A DNA stretch of 64,000 bases from Hymenobacter latericoloratus (GTDB taxonomy: Bacteria > Bacteroidota > Bacteroidia > Cytophagales > Hymenobacteraceae). Shown here piece by piece: positions 1 to 9,515 of the stretch. The notes below the pieces were generated by a model. It was not told the DNA's origin, searched no databases, and saw only the letters and a list, made by a program, of their open reading frames with translations. The first letter of the stretch is position 1. Each line of letters starts with the position of its first letter. The position numbers and the translations under genes were made by a program. Where the stretch lies: contig NZ_JACHNV010000003.1 in the NCBI RefSeq assembly GCF_014199535.1, positions 373,289 to 437,288 on the forward strand, written 5' to 3'.

Positions 1-67
1 AGGTATTGTGCTCTTTCCAGTGGGCTTGCCACTTCTTCTCGATATCCTGGGGATGGTAACCGGGCAT
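1..67 (-). CDS. leuS: Leucyl-tRNA synthetase, N-terminal 22 codons (runs off left edge)
   Basis: Reading the minus strand from an ATG at 67 gives MPGYHPQDIEKKWQAHWKEH and two more residues before the window ends. The YxPxxIExKWQxxW pattern is the hallmark N-terminus of bacterial leucyl-tRNA synthetase, the enzyme that charges tRNA-Leu in the cytoplasm. Only the first 22 codons lie in the window, so the catalytic domain cannot be checked. It is transcribed away from the T6SS genes, with tssG ending about 150 bases upstream on the same strand, so the T6SS locus begins right behind a housekeeping gene. Confidence 0.8.
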   Translation of the reverse strand, partial: MPGYHPQDIEKKWQAHWKEHNT

Positions 68-213
68 GATGTACAGCTTCGTTGTAGCCGGCGAAAATAC
101 GGGCAATTGGCGGGAATGGCTAATGCTGTTCCATACCGGGCTCAGCTGCGGGTTCTCCCAGGGGTAGGAAACGGACTGGACCGGGGTAGTGGCGCTATTA
201 TGAGAGCTGTTCG

Positions 214-1251
214 TTACAACCCGGCAGTGGTGTAGCCTAGTACGGCCGTTTCGCCGGTGTCGGACAGGACGAAAGATTCGCTGCTAGGAGCCATTTCGTA
301 GCGCATCACCACGTCGGTTTCAAAGGCAATAAAATACCGGCACAGCAGGTCCAGTGCCCGCGACTGCCAGGAGGTAGTATCTAAGTACACCTCCAGTTCG
401 GCGGTCGAGAGGTGAAGCAAGCGGATTTCCAGCGCCGGCAGGGTTTCCTGGTAGCCCCCGCTCAGCACGAAGTCGCGGCCCAGCTCGCCAAAGCCGAGGG
501 TTGCGCCCTGGCTCGTTGAACCCGCAGGTAAGGCTTCGGGGGCGAAATGCAGCGGGGCCACCGGGCGCAGGCGCACGGGCACGCCCAGAATGCTTTCAAA
601 TACTTGCTGGGTGCGGGGCAGGTCGCCGACAATCCGGTGGGCCAGGGGTAGCAGGTAGAGCAGGGTGGCAATATGCTGAGCAGGAAACGTACGGTCCAGC
701 TCCCAGAAGCGCGCCAGTACCTCATTATACCACTGCCCCGAAATACTGGTCATGTAGTGCCGCTCTTCTTCCTCCAGCAGCACCCGGAAGCGGTAGAACT
801 CCTGCTCAAAAGGCGCGAAAAAGCGGCGCGTAGCCTTTTCGCGGCGGCGTTGGGCCTGAATATCTTCCACCATGCTGCGCACGCCGTGCTGGTTGGGGTT
901 GCCAGGCTGGTGAAACAGCTGCTGGGGTAAAGCGTCGTAGAGGCCTTCGCGGTGTACCTCCACCACGGTTTTAGGGTCTTGCCACCGCTCGGCCTGCTCC
1001 TCGCTTACCGTACCAATATCAGCCCGGTAGCGGCGGGCAAACAGGCTCACCGGCCGGATAATGAAGTCATTGAAGCGGTAGCCATGGGCCAGCAAATCGC
1101 CGAGGACTACCTCCAGGCGCAGATCAAACCCTTGGCGACGCAGCTGCTGCAGGAGGACCACGGGTGTAGCAGTTGGGGCCGAAGCAGGGGGTAGGGCGGC
1201 ACGAATCAATCGAGTATCAAAATGAAATACATCCGCGCTGGGGTTTGGCAT
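214..1251 (-). CDS. tssG: T6SS baseplate subunit TssG
   Basis: The 345-residue protein resembles the TssG/VasB/ImpH family of Bacteroidota T6SSiii loci. In known systems TssG joins TssF, TssE and TssK to form the baseplate wedge on which the Hcp tube and sheath assemble. A segment near residues 142-156 (RRFFAPFEQEFYRFR) and the later HRIVGDLP and LGFGELG stretches fit the family, and the length is typical. There is no signal peptide or membrane segment, as expected for a cytoplasmic baseplate part. It is divergent from tssN with about 210 bases between them, which must hold promoters for both directions, though I could not pick a convincing -33/-7 pair. The sequence alone would be a modest match; the flanking tss genes make the call firmer. 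Confidence 0.75.
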   Translation of the reverse strand: MPNPSADVFHFDTRLIRAALPPASAPTATPVVLLQQLRRQGFDLRLEVVLGDLLAHGYRFNDFIIRPVSLFARRYRADIGTVSEEQAERWQDPKTVVEVHREGLYDALPQQLFHQPGNPNQHGVRSMVEDIQAQRRREKATRRFFAPFEQEFYRFRVLLEEEERHYMTSISGQWYNEVLARFWELDRTFPAQHIATLLYLLPLAHRIVGDLPRTQQVFESILGVPVRLRPVAPLHFAPEALPAGSTSQGATLGFGELGRDFVLSGGYQETLPALEIRLLHLSTAELEVYLDTTSWQSRALDLLCRYFIAFETDVVMRYEMAPSSESFVLSDTGETAVLGYTTAGL

Positions 1252-1462
1252 ACTATCTTTTTTCTGACAACTTACAATCGATTGGCTAGTACTGAAAAAG
1301 CCGGAACCAACGCTCTGATTCTCTTAACTCAGGTAAGCGGAGTACGTTAATCAGGCTTTCAGGTCGTCAATATTATACAATCGGCCAGAAGTTCGGGCGG
1401 CATTCTTTCCGCGCCGGCTTTCTCCCCGACCTCATCCTTATCCATTACCCATAGTAGCACAA

Positions 1463-2302
1463 ATGCTGAATAGTAACCCCCAAGCACAGGCCCGCAGCGC
1501 GGCAGGCAATCTGCTGTCGAATGCACGCTCGAGCCTGCAGCAGAACCCTACCTTCATCAGCGTTTTTCTGTATCTGCTGGGCAGCTTGCTGTTGTTTGCC
1601 CTGATGGGGGCCGGAGCCGTTTACAGCCCGTTTTCCTACAAAGTCACTTTCCTGCTGGTGCAGGCGGTTTCCTTGCTGCTCGGAACCCTTCACCTGTTTG
1701 CGCAGCGCCGCTGGCTTGCCTGGTTTGACGAGGACAACTGGGTGCACGGCACCGTTATGACGGTGCTGGCCTGGATGGCCGGAGCCCTGGGCATAGCTCT
1801 GCTGGTCTGGGTACCCAACCTGGAAGACCGCACTCCGCCCACAGCCTTTATTACGGCCACGCTGGCCGCCGTTATTCCGTACTTCTTCCACGAGGCGTAC
1901 CGGGCCTGGAACCGGATTCCGATGAAGTACTACAAGCTCTGGCACTACCAGGCCAACGCGCAGGGCCCCGATCTGGCGCGCATGGATCTGAGCAACTTTA
2001 TGGTGCTGCACTTCTGGATGTCGCGCCGCTTTGGGGAGTCGCTCTACCACGATTTTTCGTCGAAGGCGCCGTATGAAATGCACCTGGGCGACCTGTTCCA
2101 CATCTTCCTGACCGACTACAACGCTCTGAAGCCCGATCAGTCGCTGCAGTACCTGGATGAGCAGGGGCAGCCGTTTGGGTGGATTTTCTACGCCAAGCAG
2201 GCCTGGTGGAAGCCCCGCCGCTACCTCGACCCCGACTATAGCTTCCGCGACAACTTCCTGAAGCAGGGCGACATTATCGTGGCCCGGCGCGTGCCCCGCT
2301 AG
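1463..2302 (+). CDS. tssN: T6SSiii membrane-complex protein TssN
   Basis: This 279-residue protein has a hydrophobic N-terminal half with about four membrane segments (roughly residues 31-53, 58-79, 97-117 and 128-142) followed by a soluble domain of about 130 residues rich in Tyr and Trp. That layout and its place beside tssK and tssO match TssN, one of the proteins specific to the Bacteroidota subtype iii T6SS, which lacks the usual TssJLM complex; TssN is thought to help anchor the machine in the inner membrane. It is the first gene of a five-gene plus-strand operon (tssN-K-O-E-F) with gaps of 30-67 bases. The role is taken from the family and the context; no catalytic motif is expected. 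Confidence 0.75.
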   Translation: MLNSNPQAQARSAAGNLLSNARSSLQQNPTFISVFLYLLGSLLLFALMGAGAVYSPFSYKVTFLLVQAVSLLLGTLHLFAQRRWLAWFDEDNWVHGTVMTVLAWMAGALGIALLVWVPNLEDRTPPTAFITATLAAVIPYFFHEAYRAWNRIPMKYYKLWHYQANAQGPDLARMDLSNFMVLHFWMSRRFGESLYHDFSSKAPYEMHLGDLFHIFLTDYNALKPDQSLQYLDEQGQPFGWIFYAKQAWWKPRRYLDPDYSFRDNFLKQGDIIVARRVPR

Positions 2303-2369
2303 GCTCGGCCTGGTTCCGCCGCCGCTTGCCTAACTTGCCCCGCTCTCTATCCTTCCTTTCTGTTTTACT

Positions 2370-3545
2370 ATGCTACCCGAAATCAAGCACTACCCCGTGA
2401 ACTGGGTTGATGGGATGAAAATATCCCGCCGTCATTTCACCGAGCTTGAACAGTTTACCACCGAGCACCTCCGCGACGCTACCGCCGTGGGGCTTAGCGC
2501 CCACCGCTACGGCCTGCTCCCCGCCAATAGCCACGGGCTGCCTTCCCTGGAATTGCTGTTGAACGTAAATCAGCAGCAGGAAATACAGGCTAGGTTGCTG
2601 TACTGCCGGGCCATTACGGCCGGCGGCGCCCGCATTGAAATTACCAGTGCCAACGAGCCCCTGACCCTGCACACCAGCCTGGCTCAGCTGCTGCAGGACT
2701 TTAACCTGACCGCTACGGAGCAGCTGCGTTTCAGTGTCGTCGTATCCGTAAACCCCTACGTGCGCGTGCCCATGGGGCAGCCGGCGGTAGAGGAGGTGCC
2801 GCCCCGGCACCCCTACACCCGCCCGGAGTACCAGCTTAGCATTGTGCCTACCCAGCAGGTGAATACGTCGGCGGTCAGCTCGTTTCATCTGGTGATAGGG
2901 GAGCTGCTCTACGCCGAAGGAGCGCTGCGCGTGGTGGCGGGCTACATTCCGCCCAGCACGGCCCTGTCCAGCCACCCCGACCTGCTGAAGTGGCTACACC
3001 AGCTGGAGCATGTGCTGCAGGAGGTGGAAACGGACGCCTTCAAAGTCATTCATAAAGTGAAGCTGCGCGCCGATAAAAAAAGCGCCCTCAGCGAGCATGT
3101 GCATTTCCTGGCCGAGCGTACCGTGTTTGCTTTGGCTCAGCACCTGACCAGCTTCTCGCTGAGTGCCGCCGAGCAGCCGCCGATTTATCTGCTGGATGCC
3201 CTGATGCGGATGGGCAAGCAGGTGAAAACCACCCTGGAGTGCCTGACGGAAGCTGAGCGGGAAGAGCTACTGAAATACATCGAGCAATGGTCGGAAACGG
3301 TGCCGGCCATCCTGCTCAACGCCTTGCAGGGGGTAGTCACCATGCGCTACGACCATCACCGCGTGCACGAGCACCTGGCCCAGCACTTGTCGCTCTGGCA
3401 GCTGCTGGCTACTATTTTTCGGCAGCTCACCCAGCTGGAGTACATCGGTAAGAACAAGGAAGGCTGGAAAACCTTCATCAACGAAAACCCCGTGGCCCCG
3501 GCCGTTGCGCCGGAAAAGCCCGTTTCGCGGTGGAATCCTTTCTAA
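2370..3545 (+). CDS. tssK: T6SS baseplate subunit TssK
   Basis: The 391-residue product begins with a PVNWVDGMKISRRHF-type segment, which corresponds to the conserved N-terminal motif of TssK, where the protein binds the baseplate. TssK trimers connect the TssE/F/G baseplate to the membrane complex. The rest is a long, mostly helical soluble protein without signal or membrane segments. It sits 67 bases after tssN and 30 bases before tssO, so co-transcription is likely. Bacteroidota TssK proteins are divergent from the proteobacterial ones, so the assignment rests on the N-terminal motif, length and position. Confidence 0.78.
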   Translation: MLPEIKHYPVNWVDGMKISRRHFTELEQFTTEHLRDATAVGLSAHRYGLLPANSHGLPSLELLLNVNQQQEIQARLLYCRAITAGGARIEITSANEPLTLHTSLAQLLQDFNLTATEQLRFSVVVSVNPYVRVPMGQPAVEEVPPRHPYTRPEYQLSIVPTQQVNTSAVSSFHLVIGELLYAEGALRVVAGYIPPSTALSSHPDLLKWLHQLEHVLQEVETDAFKVIHKVKLRADKKSALSEHVHFLAERTVFALAQHLTSFSLSAAEQPPIYLLDALMRMGKQVKTTLECLTEAEREELLKYIEQWSETVPAILLNALQGVVTMRYDHHRVHEHLAQHLSLWQLLATIFRQLTQLEYIGKNKEGWKTFINENPVAPAVAPEKPVSRWNPF

Positions 3546-3575
3546 GCTCTCTGGCCCGTTAGCCCGCCCCCTCGC

Positions 3576-4478
3576 ATGAAACCCCTCAACCACGCCGAAC
3601 GCAATACCCGCCTCTGGAAATTCGCGCTGTTTTACGTGCTGGCCCTGGCCCTGCCCCTGGTAGCCTCCTACTACCTGTTCTCCGACGGCTCCATTGCCGA
3701 AGAAAACCAAAAGCTGAAGCGAGAATTGGAGCGCACCCGCGACGAGCAGCACAAGCTGCTGGTACAGCTGGATACCCTTACCTCGCACCTGCAGCGCATT
3801 GAATTGACCGACCGCCAGCTGCGTACGGAAAGCAACGACCTGGTAGTGGGCGACCTGAACAAGCGCACCCAGGACTACCTCAACGCCATTGCCGTAACCC
3901 TGAGCGAGCTGCGCCGCGACTCCACCCAGATGCAGTTCCTGACCAACAAGCGCCTGGCTCACAACATCCTGCGCGACTTCGACCTGTTCCGCAGCAACCG
4001 CAGTACCGTTGATTTCCTGCGCCAGTCCCTGGATAAAAAGGGCATTGACGTGTCGGGCAAGGAAGAAATGGCTGCCGAGCTGGCGCAAACCAAGCAGCTG
4101 CTGGCTACCTACCAGGCGGCCGCCGCCAACCGGCCGGCCCCAGTGATGATGGGTGGCGGGGGGGGAGGCAGCGGCTCCGGCGGCGGAGGTGGGGGTAGCG
4201 CCCGCGCGGCCGACCTGCAGCGCCGCCTGCAGGAGAGCCTCACGCAAGTAGCGCTGCTCTCCGACCAGGTAAACTTTGCCAATGCCGACTGCCTGCGCCT
4301 GCGGTCAGCGGGCATGAGCAAAGAGCAGCGCAAGGAAATGCTGGAACAGTCGCGGAAGGGGTTTGTGGCTATTCTGCAGAACCCCAGCTCCGAGGATATG
4401 AAAGCCAGCGTGGAGAAGATGATTGACTCCATTGACAAGGAGCTGGGCCGCAAACGGGGCATTTTTGGCTATAAATAG
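3576..4478 (+). CDS. tssO: T6SSiii protein TssO (single-pass, coiled coil)
   Basis: The 300-residue protein starts with the short cytoplasmic segment MKPLNHAERNTRLWKF and one membrane helix (about residues 15-32), then a charged coiled coil from about residue 37. This is the layout of TssO, a subtype iii-specific protein thought to belong to the trans-envelope complex. Around residues 190-208 there is an almost pure Gly/Ser run (GGGGGGSGSGGGGGGS) that divides the coiled-coil part from a C-terminal helical domain; such a flexible linker is unusual and is also the most GC-rich stretch of the gene. It lies in the tssN-K-O-E-F operon, 30 bases after tssK. The function is inferred from family membership and context. 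Confidence 0.75.
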   Translation: MKPLNHAERNTRLWKFALFYVLALALPLVASYYLFSDGSIAEENQKLKRELERTRDEQHKLLVQLDTLTSHLQRIELTDRQLRTESNDLVVGDLNKRTQDYLNAIAVTLSELRRDSTQMQFLTNKRLAHNILRDFDLFRSNRSTVDFLRQSLDKKGIDVSGKEEMAAELAQTKQLLATYQAAAANRPAPVMMGGGGGGSGSGGGGGGSARAADLQRRLQESLTQVALLSDQVNFANADCLRLRSAGMSKEQRKEMLEQSRKGFVAILQNPSSEDMKASVEKMIDSIDKELGRKRGIFGYK

Positions 4479-4520
4479 CCCGACCGTTCCGACCTGCCGC
4501 TACCCCCAGAACAACCGCGC

Positions 4521-4946
4521 ATGAGCAACGAGTATTACCGCCTGCCGCTGAATTTCGAGGACTTGCTGCAGCGCCAGCCTTTGGCCCGCTGCTCGGTGCA
4601 GGAGTCCATTGCCCAGCACCTGTACCTGATGCTGACCACCCACTTCGGCGAATCACGATTTGACCCGGGCTTTGGCTGCGTGGTGTGGCAGCAGGATTTC
4701 GAGGCCATGACCAACATGCGCTGGAAAGACAACGTGCAGCGCTCCGTGGAGCAACTGGTGGCCGACCGTGAGCCGCGCCTGGAGCAAGTGAAGGTGCTCG
4801 TGGGCATTGAGGATTTTGAGCTGAAAGGCGTCAATCAGCGCATCCGGAAAAGGCTGGAGGTGACCGTGCGCGCCGTGCTGCGCCGCACCAACGAGCCCTT
4901 TGCCTTCCGGGCCAGCCTGTTTGTGGCGCCGCTCTCCGTTGTATAG
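4521..4946 (+). CDS. tssE: T6SS baseplate subunit TssE (gp25-like)
   Basis: A 141-residue protein of the phage T4 gp25/GPW type. Typical features are the N-terminal SVQESIAQHLYLML helix, the GESRFDPGFGC segment that corresponds to the family's RxxPxxG region, and a C-terminal strand region with RLEVTVRAVL. In T6SS, TssE nucleates sheath (TssB/TssC) polymerisation on the baseplate. It follows tssO by 42 bases and precedes tssF by 36, and the tssE-tssF pairing is common to all T6SS subtypes. Confidence 0.82.
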   Translation: MSNEYYRLPLNFEDLLQRQPLARCSVQESIAQHLYLMLTTHFGESRFDPGFGCVVWQQDFEAMTNMRWKDNVQRSVEQLVADREPRLEQVKVLVGIEDFELKGVNQRIRKRLEVTVRAVLRRTNEPFAFRASLFVAPLSVV

Positions 4947-4982
4947 AAAGAAGCTCTGCTTCTAGTTTGCTACCTGCTCGTT

Positions 4983-6830
4983 ATGCACCCATCCGAGGAT
5001 TTTACTAAAGCCGGAATTAAAAGTCGCCTGACCCAGAAAGCGGCCGAAATGTGGGGCTACAGCGAGGCAGATCTGGATGGTTTTGACCCCCTGGTGCAGC
5101 TGCTGCTGGAAGCCTGCGCCGTAGAGCTGGAAAAAATCGGGCAGGAAATCAATAACACCCAGTACCGGCTAGTAGAGCGCCTGGCGGGCCTGCTGAACCC
5201 CGATGTAATAGATGCGCCCCGGCCCGCCCACGCCATTGCGCAGGCCTCGCCCCGGGAGCCCGTATTGCAACTGCCCGCCGACGCGCAATTTGCTTTTCAG
5301 CGGCCCGTGCTGGGGCGCTCGGCCAGTGCTTCGGCCACCTTCTTTTCGCCTCTGCAGCAGACGCGCCTGGTGGATGGGGCCGTGCGCTACCTCGCCACCG
5401 ACGACCACGTGTGGCGGGTGGAGCAAGTAGGGCAGAAGCGGCCCCTGGCCGCGGCCACCCGCCCCGAGCCCGCCGAGCACCGCCGCCTCTGGATAGGGTT
5501 GGAGCTCACCCCCGAGGTAGCATCCCTGGCCGACCTGTCCTTTTACTTCGACTGGCTGAACGAGCCCCGCCGTGAGGCCTACCTGACCTACCTGCCCGGC
5601 GAAACGTGGCTGTTGGGTGGGCTTCCGCTGAACGCAGCCCAGGGCCTGCGGGCGGCCGCCCCAGATGCGGAGCCCTTGCTTCACCAGGAGTATGATTTTC
5701 TGCAGCGGGTAGAAGAACAGGTCCGGCAGCTGTATGCGCCGGGCTTTGTGCGGATGCAGTCGGGTCCGGGCACCGAGCTGCAGTTATATCTGCGCGAAAC
5801 CTTCCCGGCGGCCCTGGCCGCTCGCTTTGCCCCGGAAGTGCTGGAAACGCTGACGCAGCCGCTGATCTGGCTGGAGGTGCGCTTCTCGCACGCCCTACCC
5901 CCCGAAGCGCTGGCAACCGTTACCTGCGGAGTCAACTGCTTTCCGGTGCTGAACCGCCGGCTCAACAAGCAGCTATTCCGTTTGCAACCCGCCCTGAACA
6001 TCTTTCCGCTGGCCTCCGAGGAAGCGTTTCTGGCCATCAAGGAGATATACAGCCTGCGCAACGTCGTATTCCGCTCTACCACCCTCAGCACGCTTGACGA
6101 GCACGACACCGACACCTACACCCTGCGGTACGGGGCGGGGCGGTTTGATGCGCGCTCGGGCAAGGAGGCTCTGCTGGAATTGTTGGAGCTGCTTCGCGAC
6201 GAAAGCCGCGCCTTCACAGCCACCGGCACCGATTTCGTGGCCAACACCCTGCGGGAACTCAACCAAAGTCTGGCCCGGCTGGAAGAACGCATGGGCCAAG
6301 CCGACATCGGGCAAACCGGCGACCCGGCTCCTTACGTCATGCTTCGCCCCCGCGACGCCACCGACAGCGTGTACCTGGAATACTGGTCGAGCGACGGGGA
6401 GGCTGGCAACCGCATTCCCAACGGCAGCCTTCTGCAGGTGTACGATGGGCACTATGTGGATGCCGTGCAGTTAGTAACTACTACCACCGGGGGGCGGGAA
6501 CGGCCCCGGCCCGAGGAACGGGTTTTCGCCTTGCGCAGAAACCTGCTCAGCCGCAACCGCATCGTTACGCTGGAGGACATCCGGGCCGCTTGCTGGGCCG
6601 AGCTGGGCAGCCAGCTCGGCCAGGTGCACATCGAGAAAGGCTTCCGCACGGGCGGCTCGCCCACGGCCGGTTTTGTGCGCTGCATCCGGGTGCAGCTGAC
6701 TCCCGCAGCTACCAGCCGCATGTCGGGGCCGGAGTGGCAGCGCGCCGCCCACGAGCTACAGGTGCTGCTAGCCAGCCAATCGGCCATGAACCTGCCCTAC
6801 GAGGTGAGTTTACTGCCCGCGGCGGGGTAG
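4983..6830 (+). CDS. tssF: T6SS baseplate subunit TssF
   Basis: The 615-residue protein matches TssF (VasA/ImpG) in length, position and N-terminal pattern: a helix containing a WGYSEADLDGFDPLVQLLLE segment followed by KIGQEINNTQYRLVERL. TssF forms the bulk of the baseplate wedge, two copies per TssG. The C-terminal portion (from about residue 500) contains RRNLLSRNRIVTLEDI, similar to the gp6-like domain shared with phage baseplates. It is the last gene of the plus-strand operon; a strong bidirectional hairpin follows within 25 bases, before the convergent tssH. Confidence 0.82.
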   Translation: MHPSEDFTKAGIKSRLTQKAAEMWGYSEADLDGFDPLVQLLLEACAVELEKIGQEINNTQYRLVERLAGLLNPDVIDAPRPAHAIAQASPREPVLQLPADAQFAFQRPVLGRSASASATFFSPLQQTRLVDGAVRYLATDDHVWRVEQVGQKRPLAAATRPEPAEHRRLWIGLELTPEVASLADLSFYFDWLNEPRREAYLTYLPGETWLLGGLPLNAAQGLRAAAPDAEPLLHQEYDFLQRVEEQVRQLYAPGFVRMQSGPGTELQLYLRETFPAALAARFAPEVLETLTQPLIWLEVRFSHALPPEALATVTCGVNCFPVLNRRLNKQLFRLQPALNIFPLASEEAFLAIKEIYSLRNVVFRSTTLSTLDEHDTDTYTLRYGAGRFDARSGKEALLELLELLRDESRAFTATGTDFVANTLRELNQSLARLEERMGQADIGQTGDPAPYVMLRPRDATDSVYLEYWSSDGEAGNRIPNGSLLQVYDGHYVDAVQLVTTTTGGRERPRPEERVFALRRNLLSRNRIVTLEDIRAACWAELGSQLGQVHIEKGFRTGGSPTAGFVRCIRVQLTPAATSRMSGPEWQRAAHELQVLLASQSAMNLPYEVSLLPAAG

Positions 6831-6850
6831 TAAAGTCAGCGACAGACAAC

Positions 6851-6908
6851 AAGCGAAATCAGCCGCCGGGCCGTTACAACAACGGTGGCCCAACGGCTGA
6901 TTTCGCTT
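6851..6908. terminator. Bidirectional hairpin terminator between tssF and tssH
   Basis: A perfect 15-bp stem (6851-6865 with 6894-6908, AAGCGAAATCAGCCG and its complement) closes a GC-rich inner hairpin. It lies between the convergent ends of tssF and tssH and could stop transcription from both sides; short T/A tracts flank it. Confidence 0.6.
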
Positions 6909-6977
6909 TGTTGGAAAAGCGGTGGTTATTAAATGCTTCAAGCCAAGAGCTTGCCTCCGGTAATGGCAGCCACCGGG

Positions 6978-9515
6978 CTAGCCGATTGACTCGGCTACGC
7001 TGGGCTGTTCTGCGGGTTCTTCGGAGGCTTCAATCTGCCAGGTGAGGTCTTCGGCGTCCGGCAGCTTATCCAGCGAGATGACGGAGCCTTTGCCTACCTC
7101 GCCGGCAATAATCATCCGGGAAATGGGGCGGCGGAGCTGCTGCCGAATGACGCCTTTGATGGGGCGGGCTCCGTAGCGCGGCGTAAAGCCCAGCAGGGCC
7201 AGGTAGCTGCGGGCTTCGGGCGTGAGCTCCAGCGTAATGCCCTGGCGCTTGAGCTGCTCCTGCAGGGGGCGCAGGTGAATGTCGAAGATCTGGACCACGT
7301 TTTCCTCCGAAATCGGCGCGAAGGGCACTATTTCCGTGAGGCGGGCCAGAAACTCGGGACGGAAGTAGCGGCTCATGGTTTCCATGAGCGTGCTGGTAGC
7401 CGGTATCTGCCCCGCGCCAAACGACTGGATAATCTGCTCACTGCCAATGTTGGAGGTGAACAGGATGACGGCATTCGAAAAGTCACCTTCCCGCCCCAGC
7501 CGGTCGTGCAGGCGGCCTTCGTCCAGAATCTGCAGGAAGATGTCGAACACCGAGCTATGGGCCTTCTCGATTTCATCAAAGAGCACCACCGAGTACGGCT
7601 TCTCCCGAATTTTATTGACCAGCAAACCGCCTTCCTCGTAGCCCACGTAGCCGGGAGGGGCTCCGTAAAGCAGGGCCGCCGAGTGCTCTTCCTTGAACTC
7701 CGACATATCAAAACGAATCAGGAAGGACTCGTCGTTGAACAGGAAGTCGGCCAAAGACTTAGCCAGCTCGGTTTTGCCCGTGCCGGTAGGGCCCAGCAGG
7801 AAAAAGGAGCCAATGGGTTGCCCGGCCTTCGTGAGGCCGGAGCGCGACTCCAGAATGGCCTCGCACAGGGCCTTCACGGCATGGTTTTGGCCTACTACGC
7901 GCTGCTGCAGGGTTTGGTCCATGTTCAGCAGCTTGTCCCGCTCATTGCTCTGCAGCTTGCCCAGCGGAATACCCGTTTTGCCCGACACAACGGCGGCAAT
8001 ATCCGTCCGCTCCACCCGGTCCTTCTTGGTGCCTGAAAGGTTTACCACGGCTGCCAGCAATTCCCGCACGTAGGCTTCCAGGGCTTCAGCAGTTTCCAAA
8101 GCCTCGGGCTGCTGTTCCTGGTCGAGCTGATTGAGCCATAGGTGACTAACCTGGTTCTGCACCTGATAGAGAAACCAGCGCAGCTCTTTCAGGTAATCGG
8201 GGGCTGTAAGCTCGGGCTGCCGGGCCACCAAGGTGTCGAAATCCTGCTGGAGCTGCCGCAGCTCGGCGCTGGCATGCTCGTCCAGCATCCGGATAGCGGC
8301 CATGGTGCGGTCCACCAGATCAATGGCCGAGTCGGGTAGCTGCCGGTCTTTGAGGTAGCGTTTGGCCAGGCGCACGGCCTCGGCCACCGTGCCTTCGCCT
8401 ACCTGCAGGCCGTGGTGAGCAGCGTAGTAGGGTAGCACACTTTCCACCATGCGCTCGGCCACCACCATGCTCGGCTCTTCCACCCGCAGCACATCGAAGC
8501 GGCGGTTGAAGGCCTCATCGGCCTCCATGTATTGGCGGTACTCGTCGTTGGTAGTGGCCCCAATTACCGTGATTTCGCCGCGGGCCAGCTCCGGCTTCAG
8601 CAGCTGGGCTATGCCCGCGCCCGCTGAGCCTTTGGGGTCAAGCAGCACATGGATTTCGTCGATAAAGAGGATGGCCCGGTGGTACTGCTTGATTTCGCTC
8701 AGTACGCTTTTAATGCGGTCCTCTACCTCGCCTTTGTACGACGCTCCCGCCACCAGCGTACCCAGGTCCAGCTCAAACAGCGCTACCTGCTGCAGGTGGC
8801 CAGGCACTTTCTTCTGCACAATCTGCTGGGCAAAGCCTTCCACCAGCGCCGATTTTCCTACCCCCGGCTCGCCTACCAGCAGTACGTTAGGCTTGGTGCG
8901 CCGCCCCAGAATCTCGGCCATTTGCCGCGTTTCCCGGTCACGCCCCACAATGGGGTCCAGCTTTCCGCTTTCCGCCTGAGTTGTTTTGTTGACGCAGTAC
9001 GTGGCCAGGGCGCCAGCCTTACCGGTGGGGGTACGGTCTGAGAGGGGGGTAGTAGCCTGCCCATCAGCGCCTACGGCTACCGGCTGCAAGCTGGCCGGCT
9101 CGGCCGCTTCCATCACTTCACGCTGGGTGAGGGGGAGGGATTTTAGCTGCTCGGGCGTGTACACCAGGCCCGGCCGCAGCACAGCGGCCAAGGCGCACAG
9201 CGGGTCCGTTTCTTCTTTGGAGAGCTGCAGCGCTACTAAGTCAGCTACTTCCAGAATGGCCTTTATTTCCTTGTCGGCACCGGGCAGCTCCGGGGGGCGC
9301 ACGGCTTTCGGCAGGCTTTCCAGTCGTACTTCGGCCCATTCGCGCAGGTAGTGAATATCCTTGCCCAGCTCCACCGCCAGCCACGAAGCCAACCCTATTT
9401 CATTGTGGAGCAGGGCCGTAAATAGGTGAGAGGCGGCGTAGTATTCGTGCCGATATTCGTGGGCTACTGCCTGAGCGATATGCAGCGCGCGCTTTAACTC
9501 ATCGGTGTAAGACAT
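6978..9515 (-). CDS. tssH: T6SS sheath-recycling AAA+ ATPase TssH (ClpV)
   Basis: The ATG at 9515 (MSYTDELKRALHIAQ) gives 845 residues; a further in-frame upstream ATG would add 53 residues unlike any Clp N-terminus, so it was rejected. The order is a Clp N-domain (1-150), AAA1 with Walker A GEPGVGKS and Walker B LFIDEIH, a middle coiled coil, and AAA2 with GPTGTGKTELAKSLADFLF plus the C-terminal Clp D2-small domain. ClpV disassembles contracted TssB/TssC sheaths using ATP. It is transcribed opposite to its neighbours, divergent from tssB across an AT-rich 316-base gap. The N-domain and the T6SS context separate it from the housekeeping chaperone ClpB. Confidence 0.9.
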   Translation of the reverse strand: MSYTDELKRALHIAQAVAHEYRHEYYAASHLFTALLHNEIGLASWLAVELGKDIHYLREWAEVRLESLPKAVRPPELPGADKEIKAILEVADLVALQLSKEETDPLCALAAVLRPGLVYTPEQLKSLPLTQREVMEAAEPASLQPVAVGADGQATTPLSDRTPTGKAGALATYCVNKTTQAESGKLDPIVGRDRETRQMAEILGRRTKPNVLLVGEPGVGKSALVEGFAQQIVQKKVPGHLQQVALFELDLGTLVAGASYKGEVEDRIKSVLSEIKQYHRAILFIDEIHVLLDPKGSAGAGIAQLLKPELARGEITVIGATTNDEYRQYMEADEAFNRRFDVLRVEEPSMVVAERMVESVLPYYAAHHGLQVGEGTVAEAVRLAKRYLKDRQLPDSAIDLVDRTMAAIRMLDEHASAELRQLQQDFDTLVARQPELTAPDYLKELRWFLYQVQNQVSHLWLNQLDQEQQPEALETAEALEAYVRELLAAVVNLSGTKKDRVERTDIAAVVSGKTGIPLGKLQSNERDKLLNMDQTLQQRVVGQNHAVKALCEAILESRSGLTKAGQPIGSFFLLGPTGTGKTELAKSLADFLFNDESFLIRFDMSEFKEEHSAALLYGAPPGYVGYEEGGLLVNKIREKPYSVVLFDEIEKAHSSVFDIFLQILDEGRLHDRLGREGDFSNAVILFTSNIGSEQIIQSFGAGQIPATSTLMETMSRYFRPEFLARLTEIVPFAPISEENVVQIFDIHLRPLQEQLKRQGITLELTPEARSYLALLGFTPRYGARPIKGVIRQQLRRPISRMIIAGEVGKGSVISLDKLPDAEDLTWQIEASEEPAEQPSVAESIG

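Noticed and set aside
8..235. Open frame on the plus strand at the left edge
   Set aside because: It overlaps the leuS start and tssG end on the other strand and has no recognisable product.
6978..9515. Housekeeping chaperone ClpB
   Set aside because: Position between tssF and tssB and the ClpV-like N-domain favour TssH.
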